Assembly: GCA_009103225.1 (NCBI GenBank)
Contig: RHPI01002533.1
Span: 609,578-673,577 of the forward strand
Source: Chlorokybus atmophyticus
Lineage: Eukaryota > Streptophyta > Chlorokybophyceae > Chlorokybales > Chlorokybaceae
Reading direction: 5' to 3'
DNA length: 64,000 nucleotides
Part shown: one piece after another, positions 1-12,490 of the stretch
Layout of the letters: each line of letters opens with the position of its first letter
How positions within the stretch are numbered: the first letter of the stretch is position 1
Notes under the pieces: model-generated
What the model was told of the DNA's origin: nothing
Seen by the model: the letters and a program-made list of their open reading frames with translations, nothing else
Database searches by the model: none
Program-made: the position numbers and the translations under genes

Positions 1-33
<33 letters not shown>
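1..33. repeat. poly-G run at window edge
   Basis: The window opens with 33 consecutive G. A second, far longer G run lies at 14891-15189, so this may be the end of another such tract. It could be real homopolymer DNA or a sequencing or assembly artefact. Confidence 0.9.
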
Positions 34-34
<1 letters not shown>

Positions 35-2590
35 AAATTGGCTGAGTGGCCACCTTCATTAACAGCAAATCAGGCTAGGCAGGGCAAGGCAAAGGAAATT
101 AAGCTAGGCAAGTGAAGCACCAGCAGCAGCGTTGATTACGTTCACAACCATTTAATAAGTACCACTCGTTGCCGCCGCCGCCGCTGCCGCTGCTGCTGCA
201 TGCCGCATGCCGCCACCGTCGCTGCTGCCTGCCGCCGCCCCTCCCACAGGCCCCTCGCCGCCGGTGCTCCGATACCAATGGAAAGGAGGGGTGCTACCGC
301 CCCCTCTAATACCCTACTTCAACACCGCCTCCAGCCAGGCTGTCGACCACGCCGCCGCCAGGGGCACCTGCCGGAGCAGAAGATCCCCTGGCTATGGCGG
401 CCGTTGCGTTAGCAGTGCCGCCATACAGCTGATATCGATAAGAGACTTATGTCTTGTGTCGATGTCCGTGTGACAGTTAAGTAACACTGCATTAGGGCCT
501 TAACACTAGGTTAACGGCCTTAATGGCTATAGTCTAGTCATACGGGCTGCATTGGTATGTGTAACCCGCCTCGGACAACATGACCTATGTTGACGAAATA
601 GCTACATGCACTACGTATGGCAAATTGTGCTTGTGCTGCTTATATGCCATGATCACAACCAATGAACGGCAACGCGCAGAGAGCACGTGCATGTTCCACT
701 GCGGCTTAAAATGGTGAGCATGCTCCACATTTGGGCAATGCTCCACGCGAATTGAACTTTGATTAAGTGCTTAGCGACAGCACAAGGATGCCACAAGCAC
801 GCTTTGCGCTGCAATAACTGATTTGCCTCCGTCCGAAACAGTGTGCTTCCTTACCAATGCGTGCACGCTGCCTCCATAACGGAGCTCTCCACCAAAGTCA
901 TGCTGCTACGTTTCAGCCTCTAGTTGTCACCTTGACACACAAGCTTAAGCGGCCAAGTAACAAGCCGCCTAGGCTAGGTGGTCTGGCCCAAGCTTGCTGT
1001 CAGCTAAGCAATGCACAATTAAGCACTTTGCCACTGCCGCCGCCTGCCTGCAGTCATGCCCTGGGCAACGACCGTAGGCACGAGCTAAGGCTGGTACTAG
1101 TTTGAGGGGGTGGCGAAGGCGGCGGCGGTAGCGGTGGAGCAGGGTGAGAGGCGTCACTGGCGGTCAAGTGGATTGCCCGAGAGTGAAGCGCAAGCAATAG
1201 CCTGACCGCTTGCGGTTGCTTGGTTGCGTGTGCGTTAGTTGACGAGGTCACGGTAAGCTGGTTGTTGAGGTGTGGATACTCTGTAAGCTTGTGCCAGTGC
1301 TGGCTGGTAGCTTCAAGTTGAGTAAGCTTCAACGTGTTATCTTATTCAAACCGGCACATGGTGTGGTTGCAAATGCCGTCGCTGTTGTGGGTGCTGCTTG
1401 ACGCGTGCATACGTGGTTGATCTTCTGCTCAACAGCTGTCAAGCTTTCTGTTGTACTGCGCGCCTGCATGCGGCAGCGTTTGAGCCAGCGTCTTCTGACT
1501 TGCGACAAAAATACTGCTCCGTCACGTACACAACAGTTGCACCACACAGGTTGTTACGCGGGCACCACTCAAGTCCTGCCTCAACAACCCGTGATCCTCT
1601 TTGTAACCTTTTTGCAAGCACACAATAGCTGGTCAGCATGTTCAGGACAAGCATGCATTGCTCTGGACTGCTCATCCAGGCCTTGTGCTCATGTTGACTG
1701 TAGTAAAAACGGTGACCTCATGTGTGCCCATGTGTGCTCATGTGTGGACAGCTTTCTGGCTTCAACAGACCGGTGGCTGCCTCATGGGCAACCATACCCG
1801 GGGGGTTGCCCATATTAGCTTTCTGCTGCAACACCCTGTGGTTCATGCTGTCGAAAGTTGGTGCAGTATGCTCACCACCCCCACATTGGGCTGTTAGGGA
1901 AAAGCAGTACCGCATGTGTGATGCCTACACCACTGTACAAAGCTTGTGCAAATGCAACGAGGCAGGTACTCCTGTCTGCGCGCTCTTCAGCAGTGCCAGG
2001 TCAGATATGCACCTTGCATGCTACTTTGCCCTCAGTTGAACTGTGTTGGTGTGACTTGCCAGGAGTCATGTCACAAAAAATTGGTCTGCCACATACACAA
2101 CAAATGCTGTGGCATACCATGATATACTGTACCTGCCCGTGTCTGGCAGTTTGTCAGGCGTGGAGGGGTGGGGGTGGGGTGGGATTGTATTCGTGGGTTG
2201 ATTGGGTGGCGAGTGGCTTCAGCATGCTAGCTGTGACATTGCAATTGGAGTCCCTCAAGTCAGTGCCAACCCCAACTAGCATGAACATTCTGCGCCGAGC
2301 TGTTGCGCTATCTCTGGCATATGACGATGGAGCTGGTTGCTGCTCTTATCTGTGTATAATGTCTGTTATGCATATGGTTTCAATTATGCATTGACTGCAG
2401 CTAAGAGCACTCTAGTCTAGCAAGCTGTGTTGGTCGACATGCAAGCAAGCAGGTGCACTTAGTAGTGCGCTTCACACAACCACACCAGCCAACTACATAA
2501 TAAGCATGTCAGTCGAGCTTTTAAGCTGTTGCTAGTGTTTCTGATTTCTAGTTCTTTGTTTCTAGTGATGTTTCTACTAACCGACAGTCT
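34..2590. other. stretch without recognisable gene
   Basis: Reading frames here are short, overlap on both strands and match no family I know. A short GCC-rich patch lies near 170-245. I see no convincing chain of exons. Confidence 0.5.
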
Positions 2591-2601
2591 TGTTCTATTG
2601 T

Positions 2602-5151
2602 TCAAGCCATGAGTCTGTTATATTTGTCACTGAAGTACAGCACAAGCTCAGCTTGTTGCATAGCAAAATCTGAATTGTGACCGCGCACGGAGTTGTGGGC
2701 CAGCTCGTGACAGACGGTAAGAAACCAGTCCGCTTTCTCCGCTTCCTTGTTAATCCCTTGGTAGCATGCAGCATTGAACCAGAGCTCTCCTTGTTGTCGG
2801 TTGAACGCTTGGACTGTGGACATCTCATCATAGAAGATCATGATGCCACATTCGGGCTGCGCGAACACACTTCTTATAAGCAGCTGTAGCACGCTGTACA
2901 AGTCATGACACTTGGCAAGTTGTGTCGGTGACAGTGACAGCATGCCAGACGGCAAGTACACAAGGCACGGCACACTTGCTGTTGCGCCTGCATTGAGGCA
3001 GTAGTTTGACTGTAGCAGGTTAATTCTTGGAGCTGCACACGGCGCCGGCGTGGCTGCGGCTCCAGGTCCGTCACCAGGTATAATACTTTGTAAGTGTTCC
3101 TCACGACAGTGCCTTCCAACAGACCTCCTCACTGCCTCTTGCACATTGCGGTTATGCTCCAGCTGCCATGTATCTGTTGCTGGATGATCAGTCGTTGCTT
3201 CTGTGCTGTTGACAACCACCCAATCGGCCTCTGCGTCTCCTACTTGCTGCGATGCTGTGATTGTTGCAGCTGCTTGTTCTGAGGTGTCGCCTTGCTGTTG
3301 CGGCTGGTGTTGTTCTGGTTGTGGAGGTTTAGGTGATGCAGTCGGCATCTGTTGCAGGCTTGCAGGCTGCCGCCCAATGCTCTCCAATGTCGGTGCGCTT
3401 GCTGCTAATAGCCGTGCCATAATGTCCTTGTGAATATTAGGGTGCTTGTCTTTCAAGGCCTTCAGCTCCGTGATCTCAAACATGAGCAGGTTGATGATGC
3501 ATGCGCCCCCGTTGCACTGGCTTCTCCGACATTCCAACGTACGCCTGTGCTTGCTCACCAGCCTTTGGTGAACCCGTTCCAAAGACTGAAGGTATCTAAA
3601 CTGCACAACAATCCTCAATGGCTGCCCGTGCAGTGCAAGGACCACATTATCAGATCTGTCGTCAAAGTCTCGCACTAGCAAGGCAGACACCTGGATTGCC
3701 AGAGAACTTGCTAGGACGCTCAGCACTTCGTTAACTTCATGTCGCTGTTTTGCAGTCATATCAGGTTCTCCCATCTCCTCCAGCTCCGTCGATCTCCTGG
3801 ACCAAAGCTCTTCAATGGTCGGCAGCAGACCAGCGTACTTCCATATGTCCAACATCGCTGCAGACACCCTTTGCGGCAGGTAGCCAATCATTTTAACATC
3901 GTCTCCTTCCAGATAGTAATAACATGTAGGGAAATGAGCCTCGCTATGTTGGTCTCGAAAAACACCCCCCAATCCACTAGCCAATGCCTTCATTTCCTGG
4001 CTGCTTCCGCTGGTCCTTGCATGGGCTTGCAAGGCTGAAGAAATGCTTGAGGATTGATCGGTGTCAATGGCGTTGTAGAGGGTTGTACAGAGGCGTTTGT
4101 ATGCTTCACTGTGAAGGTCAGGTGCTTCGCGGTGCTGGTCCAACTGGAACACCGCAGCGGGAAGGACGCGACACAGCAGGGCAGGTATGGATATGCTCGA
4201 GCGATCGCGTGATACATCGAGCGAGTGTAGTCCTGTTGTGCTCCCTGTGTAGTTCAGACCGATGCCAAGCACTGCATCCCTAGAACTGCACTGCACCTGT
4301 ATGCCGTGCAGAAAGACTTTGCCCTCGTAGGCTCTATCATACAGAATATCCGCTTCTGCTGTGTGTAGGAGATCAACGTCTGATGCCAGAAACAGGTACT
4401 TGCTCGTATCTACGAGCGGTGTTGTGAAGTGTCCTCCAAAAACTGTGCACACTGTGGCGTCCCGCAGACTGGGTGGGACTGTTGCCGGAGTGATAACTAG
4501 ATTCAAGCTGTCTTGCGTGAAGCCAGGGTCCCTTTGATACTCAAAGTTCCAGAGGTTGTTCCCAGTAATATACCGGGCGGAAGCACCACTAGCAATGAGC
4601 CTGTTGATCTGCACTTTCATGCCTTCACCGAAGTTGCCAGCATTGTAGTCGTTGTCCCTGCTGGTGCTGTGGCCCAGGAGCATCACATCTAGTGAAAGGG
4701 TGGTGGCGAAGTTGACTGCAATGAAGCCCTGTCCGCCGGCTTGGCGGCCAAAGCCCACGCAAAGGCCCAGACATTGAGCTGGTTGGTTGGCTGGTGGCAG
4801 GTCCACTTCTAGTAGGGCATGAAAGGCACTGATGTCAGCCTCACGCAGTTGTGTAACACTTTCTGCAGGTACACGCCAAGCGCCAACACGGTGGGTGCGT
4901 GACAGGCGCAGACACTGGTCCATCCAGTTCTGCACCAGTTCTCGCACGCCGCCATCATAATGCGGCGAATACTGGCGCGCCAAGTTGAGATTTCTAGTAT
5001 AGCCTTCTGTCGGCGTGTTCAAAGCTTGTGGCACCTGTGAGCCTCTTACAGACATGTTGACGGTGACGGGTCGGTGCGCTCGCAGGCATTCAACGAGTAA
5101 GTTTGCAACGCACTGCTGTTGAGTATCGTCCATGTTCTCTGCATGCCACAA
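2602..5151 (-). CDS. GHKL-type ATPase / zinc-metalloprotease fusion protein, intronless
   Basis: One uninterrupted frame of 849 residues; a second Met seven residues in (5133) could also be the start. The N-terminal third looks like a GHKL (Hsp90/histidine-kinase-like) ATP-binding fold: RELVQNWMD near residue 90 fits the N box (E..xxN..D), and NFGEGMKV near residue 180 fits a glycine-rich lid box. A proline/glutamine-rich linker follows around residues 590-640. The C-terminus has CHELAHNSVRGHNSDF, a zincin motif (HExxH plus a downstream His). From memory, fungi and other eukaryotes have proteins with this order of domains; their function is unknown to me. The role is therefore unassigned; an ATP-driven protein with a peptidase module is inference. 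It has no introns, unlike the genes at 23-64 kb, which may mean retroposition or horizontal transfer. Confidence 0.75.
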   Translation of the reverse strand: MWHAENMDDTQQQCVANLLVECLRAHRPVTVNMSVRGSQVPQALNTPTEGYTRNLNLARQYSPHYDGGVRELVQNWMDQCLRLSRTHRVGAWRVPAESVTQLREADISAFHALLEVDLPPANQPAQCLGLCVGFGRQAGGQGFIAVNFATTLSLDVMLLGHSTSRDNDYNAGNFGEGMKVQINRLIASGASARYITGNNLWNFEYQRDPGFTQDSLNLVITPATVPPSLRDATVCTVFGGHFTTPLVDTSKYLFLASDVDLLHTAEADILYDRAYEGKVFLHGIQVQCSSRDAVLGIGLNYTGSTTGLHSLDVSRDRSSISIPALLCRVLPAAVFQLDQHREAPDLHSEAYKRLCTTLYNAIDTDQSSSISSALQAHARTSGSSQEMKALASGLGGVFRDQHSEAHFPTCYYYLEGDDVKMIGYLPQRVSAAMLDIWKYAGLLPTIEELWSRRSTELEEMGEPDMTAKQRHEVNEVLSVLASSLAIQVSALLVRDFDDRSDNVVLALHGQPLRIVVQFRYLQSLERVHQRLVSKHRRTLECRRSQCNGGACIINLLMFEITELKALKDKHPNIHKDIMARLLAASAPTLESIGRQPASLQQMPTASPKPPQPEQHQPQQQGDTSEQAAATITASQQVGDAEADWVVVNSTEATTDHPATDTWQLEHNRNVQEAVRRSVGRHCREEHLQSIIPGDGPGAAATPAPCAAPRINLLQSNYCLNAGATASVPCLVYLPSGMLSLSPTQLAKCHDLYSVLQLLIRSVFAQPECGIMIFYDEMSTVQAFNRQQGELWFNAACYQGINKEAEKADWFLTVCHELAHNSVRGHNSDFAMQQAELVLYFSDKYNRLMA

Positions 5152-6016
5152 ACGATGTCAATGACTGCGTTGGAGTATGCCACTTATGTCACATTGACAA
5201 ACAGGTACTTGCAACGCAGTGGCCAGATGTTCTGACCTGTGAGCGCCATAGCAACTGCCTGCCATTCGCCATCCATTCCGCCACTGACCTGAAGTGGATG
5301 TGCTCTGATCTAAGTCAAGCGAGTCACCTGTTGTCCCCAAGCACAGACATCAATGTCATGAAGAGGGCTCAGATATAGACCTACAACCATTGTCGTACAT
5401 GCCGACTCTGTGAGCCTATGAGCGCCCAATGTAGAGGACTACAGACACACACCCAGCAATTAGCCTACGCTTGCTGCGGTGCGTCTGAGAAGTGTGTGTG
5501 TGTGTTAATGTCTAAATTGAGAGTGGTTGTAATGACTGAACTAAATGTCGTTGAGTCGTTGAATCGTATTGCAGTGCTACCAGTTTTATTGATTCCGTAA
5601 CAGAAGCAATGGTAGCAGGTAGAAAAGGAGAACTTGCAGTGCCGAGATCATGCACGTCATGCATGTACTTACCGGCAGATATGCAGCAGGCGGGATGGGT
5701 GCAGGGACTTGTCAACTCGGAAGCAAGTCTAACATGTGCATGCTGCTCCTGGCAACTTGGTCACCTTTCAACTCTCCTTCGCGCTCCAGCTATAGACCAC
5801 AGACCATTCTACAGTGGCTGACTCACACCAAGCAGTAGCTGCTCCCGCTGATAGCTTACAGCCAGTCTCTCCCACCCTAGCTTAACTCCTCCGACCGTGC
5901 AACACCTCCCTTCTGCCAAGCTCCACCCTAGCTTAACTCCTCAGCGCTTTCAGCGGGCATCAGGGCCAGGCGCAGTCAACGTCCGCATGCGCCGGAGCGT
6001 TTGTGACTTGCAACTT

Positions 6017-6080
6017 GCGAGTTACATCACAGTGCCCAGGCTCTCGGGTGCGAGCGCCTGGGCATTGTGATGTGACTCGC
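6017..6080. repeat. inverted repeat, 25-bp arms
   Basis: Arms 6017-6041 and 6056-6080 are reverse complements with two mismatches and a 14-base loop. It could fold as an RNA or DNA hairpin. No T-run follows it. Confidence 0.85.
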
Positions 6081-6255
6081 ACGTGGCACTGCGGGCCTAA
6101 CGTGACGGCCAAAAAGTCCGCATGCCTGGGGCGTTGCGACAGGCAACGCAGTGCCAGGCGCTCGGGTGCGTCAGCGCACGTGATAGCGACCGCACGCGAT
6201 AATCGCGGCAGCTACTGGTTCACTGAGCCAAGTTGAGTTACAGCGAACATGGTCT

Positions 6256-6327
6256 CACCTGACGCAACCTCCGGTTAACGAGCAGTTCTCAGAAAACCTA
6301 CTCGTTAACTGGAGGTCGCGTCAGGTG
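6256..6327. repeat. inverted repeat, 27-bp arms
   Basis: Arms 6256-6282 and 6301-6327 are reverse complements with two mismatches and an 18-base spacer. It lies 175 bases from the previous hairpin and differs from it in sequence. Confidence 0.85.
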
Positions 6328-7770
6328 CGGTCAAGTATGAGAGAACTTTCTCTCAATAATGCAGATGACGTGGGCCAGACTGGGCGGCTGGTTGTGGATT
6401 GACTCCTACACTGTAAATGGACATCCGACACGTTCTTCCGCACAACAGAAGCGCAGCTGATTAATAGCTGATCATGCAGATATTGTTTGGCTGATGATTA
6501 CATTGGCGTTGAATGAAATGGCGGATGATGTTCAGTTGCTTGTTGAAGTGTTTGTCCAGCCTTACCCTAATATGTCATGGAGTATTATTGTATAAGGTGT
6601 ATTCTTAATCAAAAATCATGTATGAGTTATGCAATGTATGTGTACAAAAGATGCAAGAGGAAATTCGTGCATGCACATGCACTGTTATCATAATAAAAAT
6701 GTGTGTTACGAGCCCAACTGCTAATCGTTTATAAGCTATCATGATAACGGTCATCATTTTCTATTAGATTCTAATACAAACGCCGTTCAAATCTTAAAAG
6801 CGTTGTTGTTATCTGCTTTTATTGTATATGTTAATGACCCTTTTTTTCAACACGTGAAAAGTACATATCTGCATGCCATGCAGAATATGTGCTTTGTAGA
6901 TTACATTTGCTTTATTGTGAATATTGACTTACTAGTAATCACATATTGACACATTTTATCCTACTACAAACATGAATCTTAAAGGCGCATATCACGTTAA
7001 TGTGATTTATTAATTCATGGTAATATATATATGTAGTATTGGTTTAACCAGTTAGCAACGTGGCTTTGTTAGCGGGTCACAATTGGATCGTGGATCGTTT
7101 TTTGGCAAACGATAAGCAAAGAGCCATATAAGCTTCTTGAAGCCATTAGCCGGAACACAATGAATTGCTATATGATATGGCAACTTTTATGACAAATACA
7201 CACACAAGTTATGTGACCACACCCACATTAACTAGCCTATTAAACTATCGTAACCAGCATCAGCTTTTGCTCCCTCCCTCGGCGATCGCGTCGCAAATTT
7301 TACATTTTACACGGTAATTAACTAAGGAGTAAGGGAATGACGGGTGCCTGAGCCTGCCTGCCGCTGCCTGAAATGTTACTTTTGGACTGTTGGGTTTGTC
7401 GTTGGCTTATGTGGACTGGCGCAGATGGCCGCGGGCCGAAAGTGGTTGTCGGTGGCACTGACCGGCCGAGAGTTGTCAACCAGTTACCCTTTTGTCGATG
7501 CGCACAGACAGCCGTTAGCCGGTAGTAGGATAGCTGACATCAATAGCCGGCAGTTTTCTTGCCGTTACACTGATGTTAATATGTGACCCTTACGGTTTAA
7601 CAAAAGTTGGCAATTCTTGCCGTAAGCCAACACCAACATGCCATGCAGCTTGTACAAACCTTGAACTGAATGTTTGATCTTGCAGCTATAAGCCCACAAT
7701 ATATACAAAGTCCGACAGTGGTGAGAGTATGTCCACTTGCAACTGAGCAGCCGACTTGCGCATGAAACTA

Positions 7771-7825
7771 CATGAGTGCGACAGCTAGACTCAATACAAC
7801 ATTGAGTCTAGCTGTCGCACTCATG
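7771..7825. repeat. perfect inverted repeat, 25-bp arms
   Basis: Arms 7771-7795 and 7801-7825 are exact reverse complements around the loop ACAAC. The lack of any mismatch points to recent formation or active maintenance. Confidence 0.92.
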
Positions 7826-9183
7826 CAATGCTTGTCAACCCGTGATGCCTGCCTCAGAACTCCTCCTCAACCCCCTCCTCCTGTTTCTCCTCCGACAAGT
7901 CTTCTGCTTCAACTTCGGAGTCGGTTCCATCTGCTGCCTCGCTCGCTGACAATACAGCAGCTTGAATGTTAGCACCTCGCCGTGCATGCGCATGCACTTG
8001 ATGGTCGCTTTGAGAGTGACCGCTTGCATTTGGTAATGCTGTAAGGGTGGCGTTCTGCCAGAGGACTAGCCCATCAGCATACACATGCTTACCTTGTCTT
8101 CCGCTTCGTTGCACTCCACCAGGCAGACAGTCAGCCTGCCGCGCTGCTCTTGGTTCACTCTGATCGACATGGCAATCTGCAAGCATACTGCTTAATTGCC
8201 GCTGGAAACATTAAACTAGGTCATGAATTACCCGTTCATGGTACTCCGCAGCTTCTCCTTGCGACTCCTTGCGACTTGTGAGCTCCCGCAAGTAGAAATA
8301 GGCTGTGCATTTGCAAGATTGGTCATGCTGTTCATGTGCATGACACTGGAGGCTGTGCATGAGGGTATGCATGTGGTATTGACACTGTATGTCATGTGCA
8401 AGATACTTGAGGCTGTGCATGTGCAAGATAAAAGAACCTTAGCATGTGGCATTGATATATGCATCTTAACCCACCTTGGTTATGCCAGTCTTGTTTGGTC
8501 CCTTCAATCACGTCGCCGTGGTCGCAGCTGCTGGTGGGTCGGATGTCCTAAGAGGCAGTATTGTGGTGTGCCTTCGCCCACTCGGTGGGGGAGCCCTGTA
8601 AGATATTGCCCAAGTCATTGTTATCATTGGCTGTGCCCTTGGTAGGCATGGTGAAGTTTGACACCAAGGACATCCCACCGGCACCTTGCCCGCCCTGTGC
8701 GAACATGGGCTTCATTCCGGACCTCGACCACAACGCCTACTACGCCCCTGGCAGCGCCGCTAACGATCCACCAAACGCCACATACCCTCGGCAATACCGC
8801 CCTGTATGGGCATAGCTTCGCGGAGCCATCAATGGTGTTTTCGTGCGCAGGGACTGGCATTGCCAGCACTTGTCTATGGTACGAACTGCCATTGCCACTG
8901 TACAAAGGTACCATTTTAATGGCACATTTTGGCAAAGGCATCTTCGTACCATTGAAACGGTTCAATCAGGATATCTATGCAGACTCACCCCACCCTAGGC
9001 GTGTAATGGCTCGATCATATAATAGTAATGGTATGACGGAGCCGTCACGCCTGTGAATGGCGGCCAAGTTTCGCGCCTCTGTCATGCAAGGGTAGCGGCG
9101 GCGACGGCGGCGGCTGTGCGTGTTGCTGGATATGATGATGCAGGTTACATTGGCGACACCTGTGTCGACATTAGTAGTGAGCT

Positions 9184-12069
9184 ATGGGAGTCCTTTGTCC
9201 GTATTGCCACATGCACTTCGCCACACGCAGCTTGGTCTACATGCACATTGTTAGCAGCAGGGTGTGCAAGCAAATTAAGCCGTATATCGGCCAGCGTCCA
9301 TTACGGTACGATGCGGGTCATTTTGAACCGGGGAGTTCGTTCCAGGATGCGCACATGCTTGATGCTGCAGGACCCCTCTAAGAGTCACACGCACAGCAGC
9401 AATAGGAGGAGGAGGAAGTGAACGAGGGCATTTGATGTGTGCGTGTGCCTACAAAACCTGTGGCATGCTAACATGGAAGTGGAGGCGTCCCTTCGCACGC
9501 GTCGGAATTCAGGTGGTATGGCTTGGAGCATGCTCTTGCAGTGGCATTCGTGCAGTGCAACAACGCCCAAGGCCGGTCGGCCTCCGACATGGGACGGATT
9601 ATCAAGTGCATCCGAAATGCACATTTCTTGGCGGAAGAGCTCCAGTGGGTTACCGGTGTGCATGTGGCCAGCTACCTCCGGTCCACAATTGCTTTCTGTG
9701 AGACTGAGGTGTGTTCACGGTGTACGGTGCATGTGCTTCAATCATAAGAGCCATGTCACATATGCACATGCGAGTGTGCTGCCGTGTCAGAACTACGTAA
9801 CGGCTGACCTGCGCAAGCCTAGAGACCCTGAGCATCAGCACATCATCGTCACATGCATGCCGGCCAAGGTCTATGAAATGCAGTATCGATGCAGTATCTA
9901 ATCAAAGGCCAGCATGCCTGCTAATGCTTTGGGTCGGAGCAAGTATGGCTCGCGCGGTTGTATGGCAATCCACTGCCGCTAATGGCTTCAATCTCCAGTA
10001 CAGCGATGACGAGCACAGCTTTGGCCACCCTTCCACGCGCGATTGGTGGAAGGATGTGGAGGTGGATTTAGAGGAGAGGTGGGGGAAGCGTCCTACTATG
10101 CGCCTGCCATCTTAAACAGTGACAAGACCACACTTGACAGCGCGGGCAAGCGTTCTGAGTATCTTCTGATGGCATCACGTGCCAACTACAGTTGGGACAT
10201 GTATGCTAGCTACATGGGGGTTGTTATGATAGCGCTTCTACCGGTGATTCACGCAATGGCCGGGCATCCCACCTGGGCGCAGGGCAAGGAATTGTTCCCA
10301 ATTCAAAAACGTGAGATTTTTTATGACGCTTTAAATTTAGTGTTACGGGATGTGAAGTGGGAGCTGGGAAGGTTGGCAGCTCATCAACTTAAATGGCATC
10401 GAGCGTCGTGTGTTTCCCACGCTTGCCAACTACATCAGCGACTGGCAAGTAGTGGGCATGCATGGTTGTAACCGGATGCAGCCTGCCGGCAAACAGTTCA
10501 TGGAGGATGTTGTCAGTAGAGCATATGAGTTTGTCATGTTGCAGGAGACTGCCACACTCGCACGCACTTCGCCGGGCAACCAAACACGACATCTTTGAGA
10601 TATTCATCTTGTCACCAAAGTAGATCTGGTGGTGATGGATGAGGACCGGGAGTTGAGAACCGAGGCTTTCTACACAACAGCAATACGACAGCTGCGGGCG
10701 GACCTGCATAGCGGTGTTAAAAAAGCATGCTAGACAAGCAAGGCTTTCAAAGAGCAGCACTTCATGCATGTCGAGGAGGTAATGGTAAAAATACCGCCAT
10801 TTGTGAAGATGAATGGCTTTTCGTGTAACCAGGCAATGTGGTTTGGCAACATAATGCACTGTGGGGTTGGCGACAGTTGCGGGTGCCGGGAGCTGACTGC
10901 TACTCTCGTCTTGCCCCTGACGCAATGCATGTGCTGGGAGGCATCGTTGACCACCTGCTTGCTGCTGTATACGACGCTGCAAAAGAACGCATGCGTCCAT
11001 CCAGAGATAGACTCTGCAGGCCAGGCATGTCTTTGCTGCTGAACATAAAAGCCAACGACGCGTGCTCACAAGCAGATGTGCATAGGTTGATTGCATGCAA
11101 GGCGACTCTACGGGTTTCGCACCTTAAGGCACCCACAAGCACAGTGGATTTCTTCTCGTCCGACCACTCCTTTCAGGTGGTGGAGAAAGTGGCGGTGCTG
11201 CAGCTGCTGCCGGTCCTTAAAAACGGTTTCCTGCTCGACAGTGAGGGCAACGATTGCTTTTCTATTGCTGCCGCATCGCTTGCCCAGTGCTGCAAGAAGT
11301 TGCTCAAGGCGATGAACACACAAGAGAGACCCTGACCACAGCCGACAACCAGCTGACTGCCTTCAAAACTGCAGTGTTGCATCCGCTACTGTCGTCATAT
11401 TCTGCACAGAAGTCGGGGTTAAAAATCGAGAAGATGCATTTGCTCACTCATTTTGAGCCGGCAATTGTCAGCAGTGGACACCCAAATTGGTTCAGCGCCA
11501 AGCGCATGGAGCAGATGCACGCTTCAAATATCGGATAGTGGGCGCGTGGTGGCAACGACCGGGACTACCAGGCGCGTATCCTAAAGGCATGGAGCTGTGC
11601 GGAAAATGTGAGACATGATGGCATGGTCGTGGACTTTAAGATGCACTTGGTCAGGGCGCAGGCAGCCGTGCTGTAATGTAATGGAGAAGACGGACAAGTT
11701 GCTATGGATTGATGTGCTGACACGAAGGGAGTCCAGCCTGTACCAGAGCGACCGTGCGCGTAGCCGCCAAGTCGCCCTGAAGACTCCATTTGTCGACAAG
11801 CTGCCTGCCACCCTGGACAGCTGGTTGAGGAGGGAACAACTTGAGTTGGCCGACGGGTGGCGTGCTGTTGGCGTGGTAAATGGAGGCGCAGCGGTGTACA
11901 TGACATCAGGAGTCAGCATGGCGCGCGCAACTGGGATGTTACATGGGCGGCCTTGGTTCTGTCACTTAAGTTGAAAGGTGATGAGGACGGTGTGAATGTG
12001 ACATGGTGGGCTCAGGCTCTCCTTTTTTTGCGCGTGGTGGTGTGGGGTGGTAGCGGCGAGCGCGTGTGA
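9184..12069 (+). pseudogene. decayed Plavaka/CACTA-like DNA transposase
   Basis: Fragments in all three plus frames line up with the order expected of a Plavaka-type transposase (CACTA-related, DDE fold). At 9184 there is a C2H2-like finger (CPYCHMHF...H), as these proteins carry at the N-terminus. Around 10030-10390 come a W-rich segment, NSDKTTLD and VVMIALLPVI, typical of the block where the first catalytic Asp lies. Around 10400-10450 is RRVFPTLANYISDWQ. Around 10840-10950 is NALWGW followed by APDAMHVLGG, matching the conserved D.MH segment. Around 11440-11600 are LTHFEP and FSAKRMEQMHASNI, and a C-terminal tail follows to about 12000. Frame changes near 10100 and 10390, and stops elsewhere, show that it cannot make a full protein. 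Introns could explain some breaks. The family call is from remembered motifs. Confidence 0.65.
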
Positions 12070-12490
12070 AAACAGGTCGTATTTGTCCGCTGGTACACGA
12101 AGCTGGATGTGACGAGCGACACAAAGTGCATCGCTTTGGAATGGGAAAGCGTCGAGGAGTCCACATCTCGATGTCGTGACTCTGGAGCAAGTAAAAGGCA
12201 TTGTCTAGCTGCTCCCCATATCTGACAAGGACAGCGCCCGTGTACAAGGGCAAGTATTGGGTGAACGTTCACTGCACTGCCACGTGACACATACACTTGT
12301 CTCACTACTCTAAGTGTGGAGCGTATCAGTCAGTTGGGCATTGCTAATCGTATGCTAAGACTTTTGCATGTGGACGTGTACAATACCGGGCAGCTGCCAC
12401 TGCACACCTGTCACCACAATCGAATGTTGAATGCAACATTCAACAATCAGTCAGCTGTGTGCCATTAAGCATCAATACAATGCACCACAT

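Larger units (their letters stand above)
5152..8200. other. non-coding, hairpin-bearing and AT-rich stretch
   Basis: No convincing gene. It contains three inverted repeats (listed separately) and an AT-rich island at about 6540-7260 that differs from the surrounding DNA. A 19-bp direct repeat (ccaccctagcttaactcct) occurs at 5872-5890 and 5923-5941. Short non-autonomous mobile elements are a likely explanation, but I found no clear target-site duplication. Confidence 0.5.

Noticed and set aside
6256-6327. Intrinsic transcription terminator
   Set aside because: No T-run follows the hairpin, and this mechanism is not used by nuclear genes.
10389-11096. 235-codon minus-strand frame
   Set aside because: Antisense to the transposase remnant, whose plus-strand motifs are recognisable.
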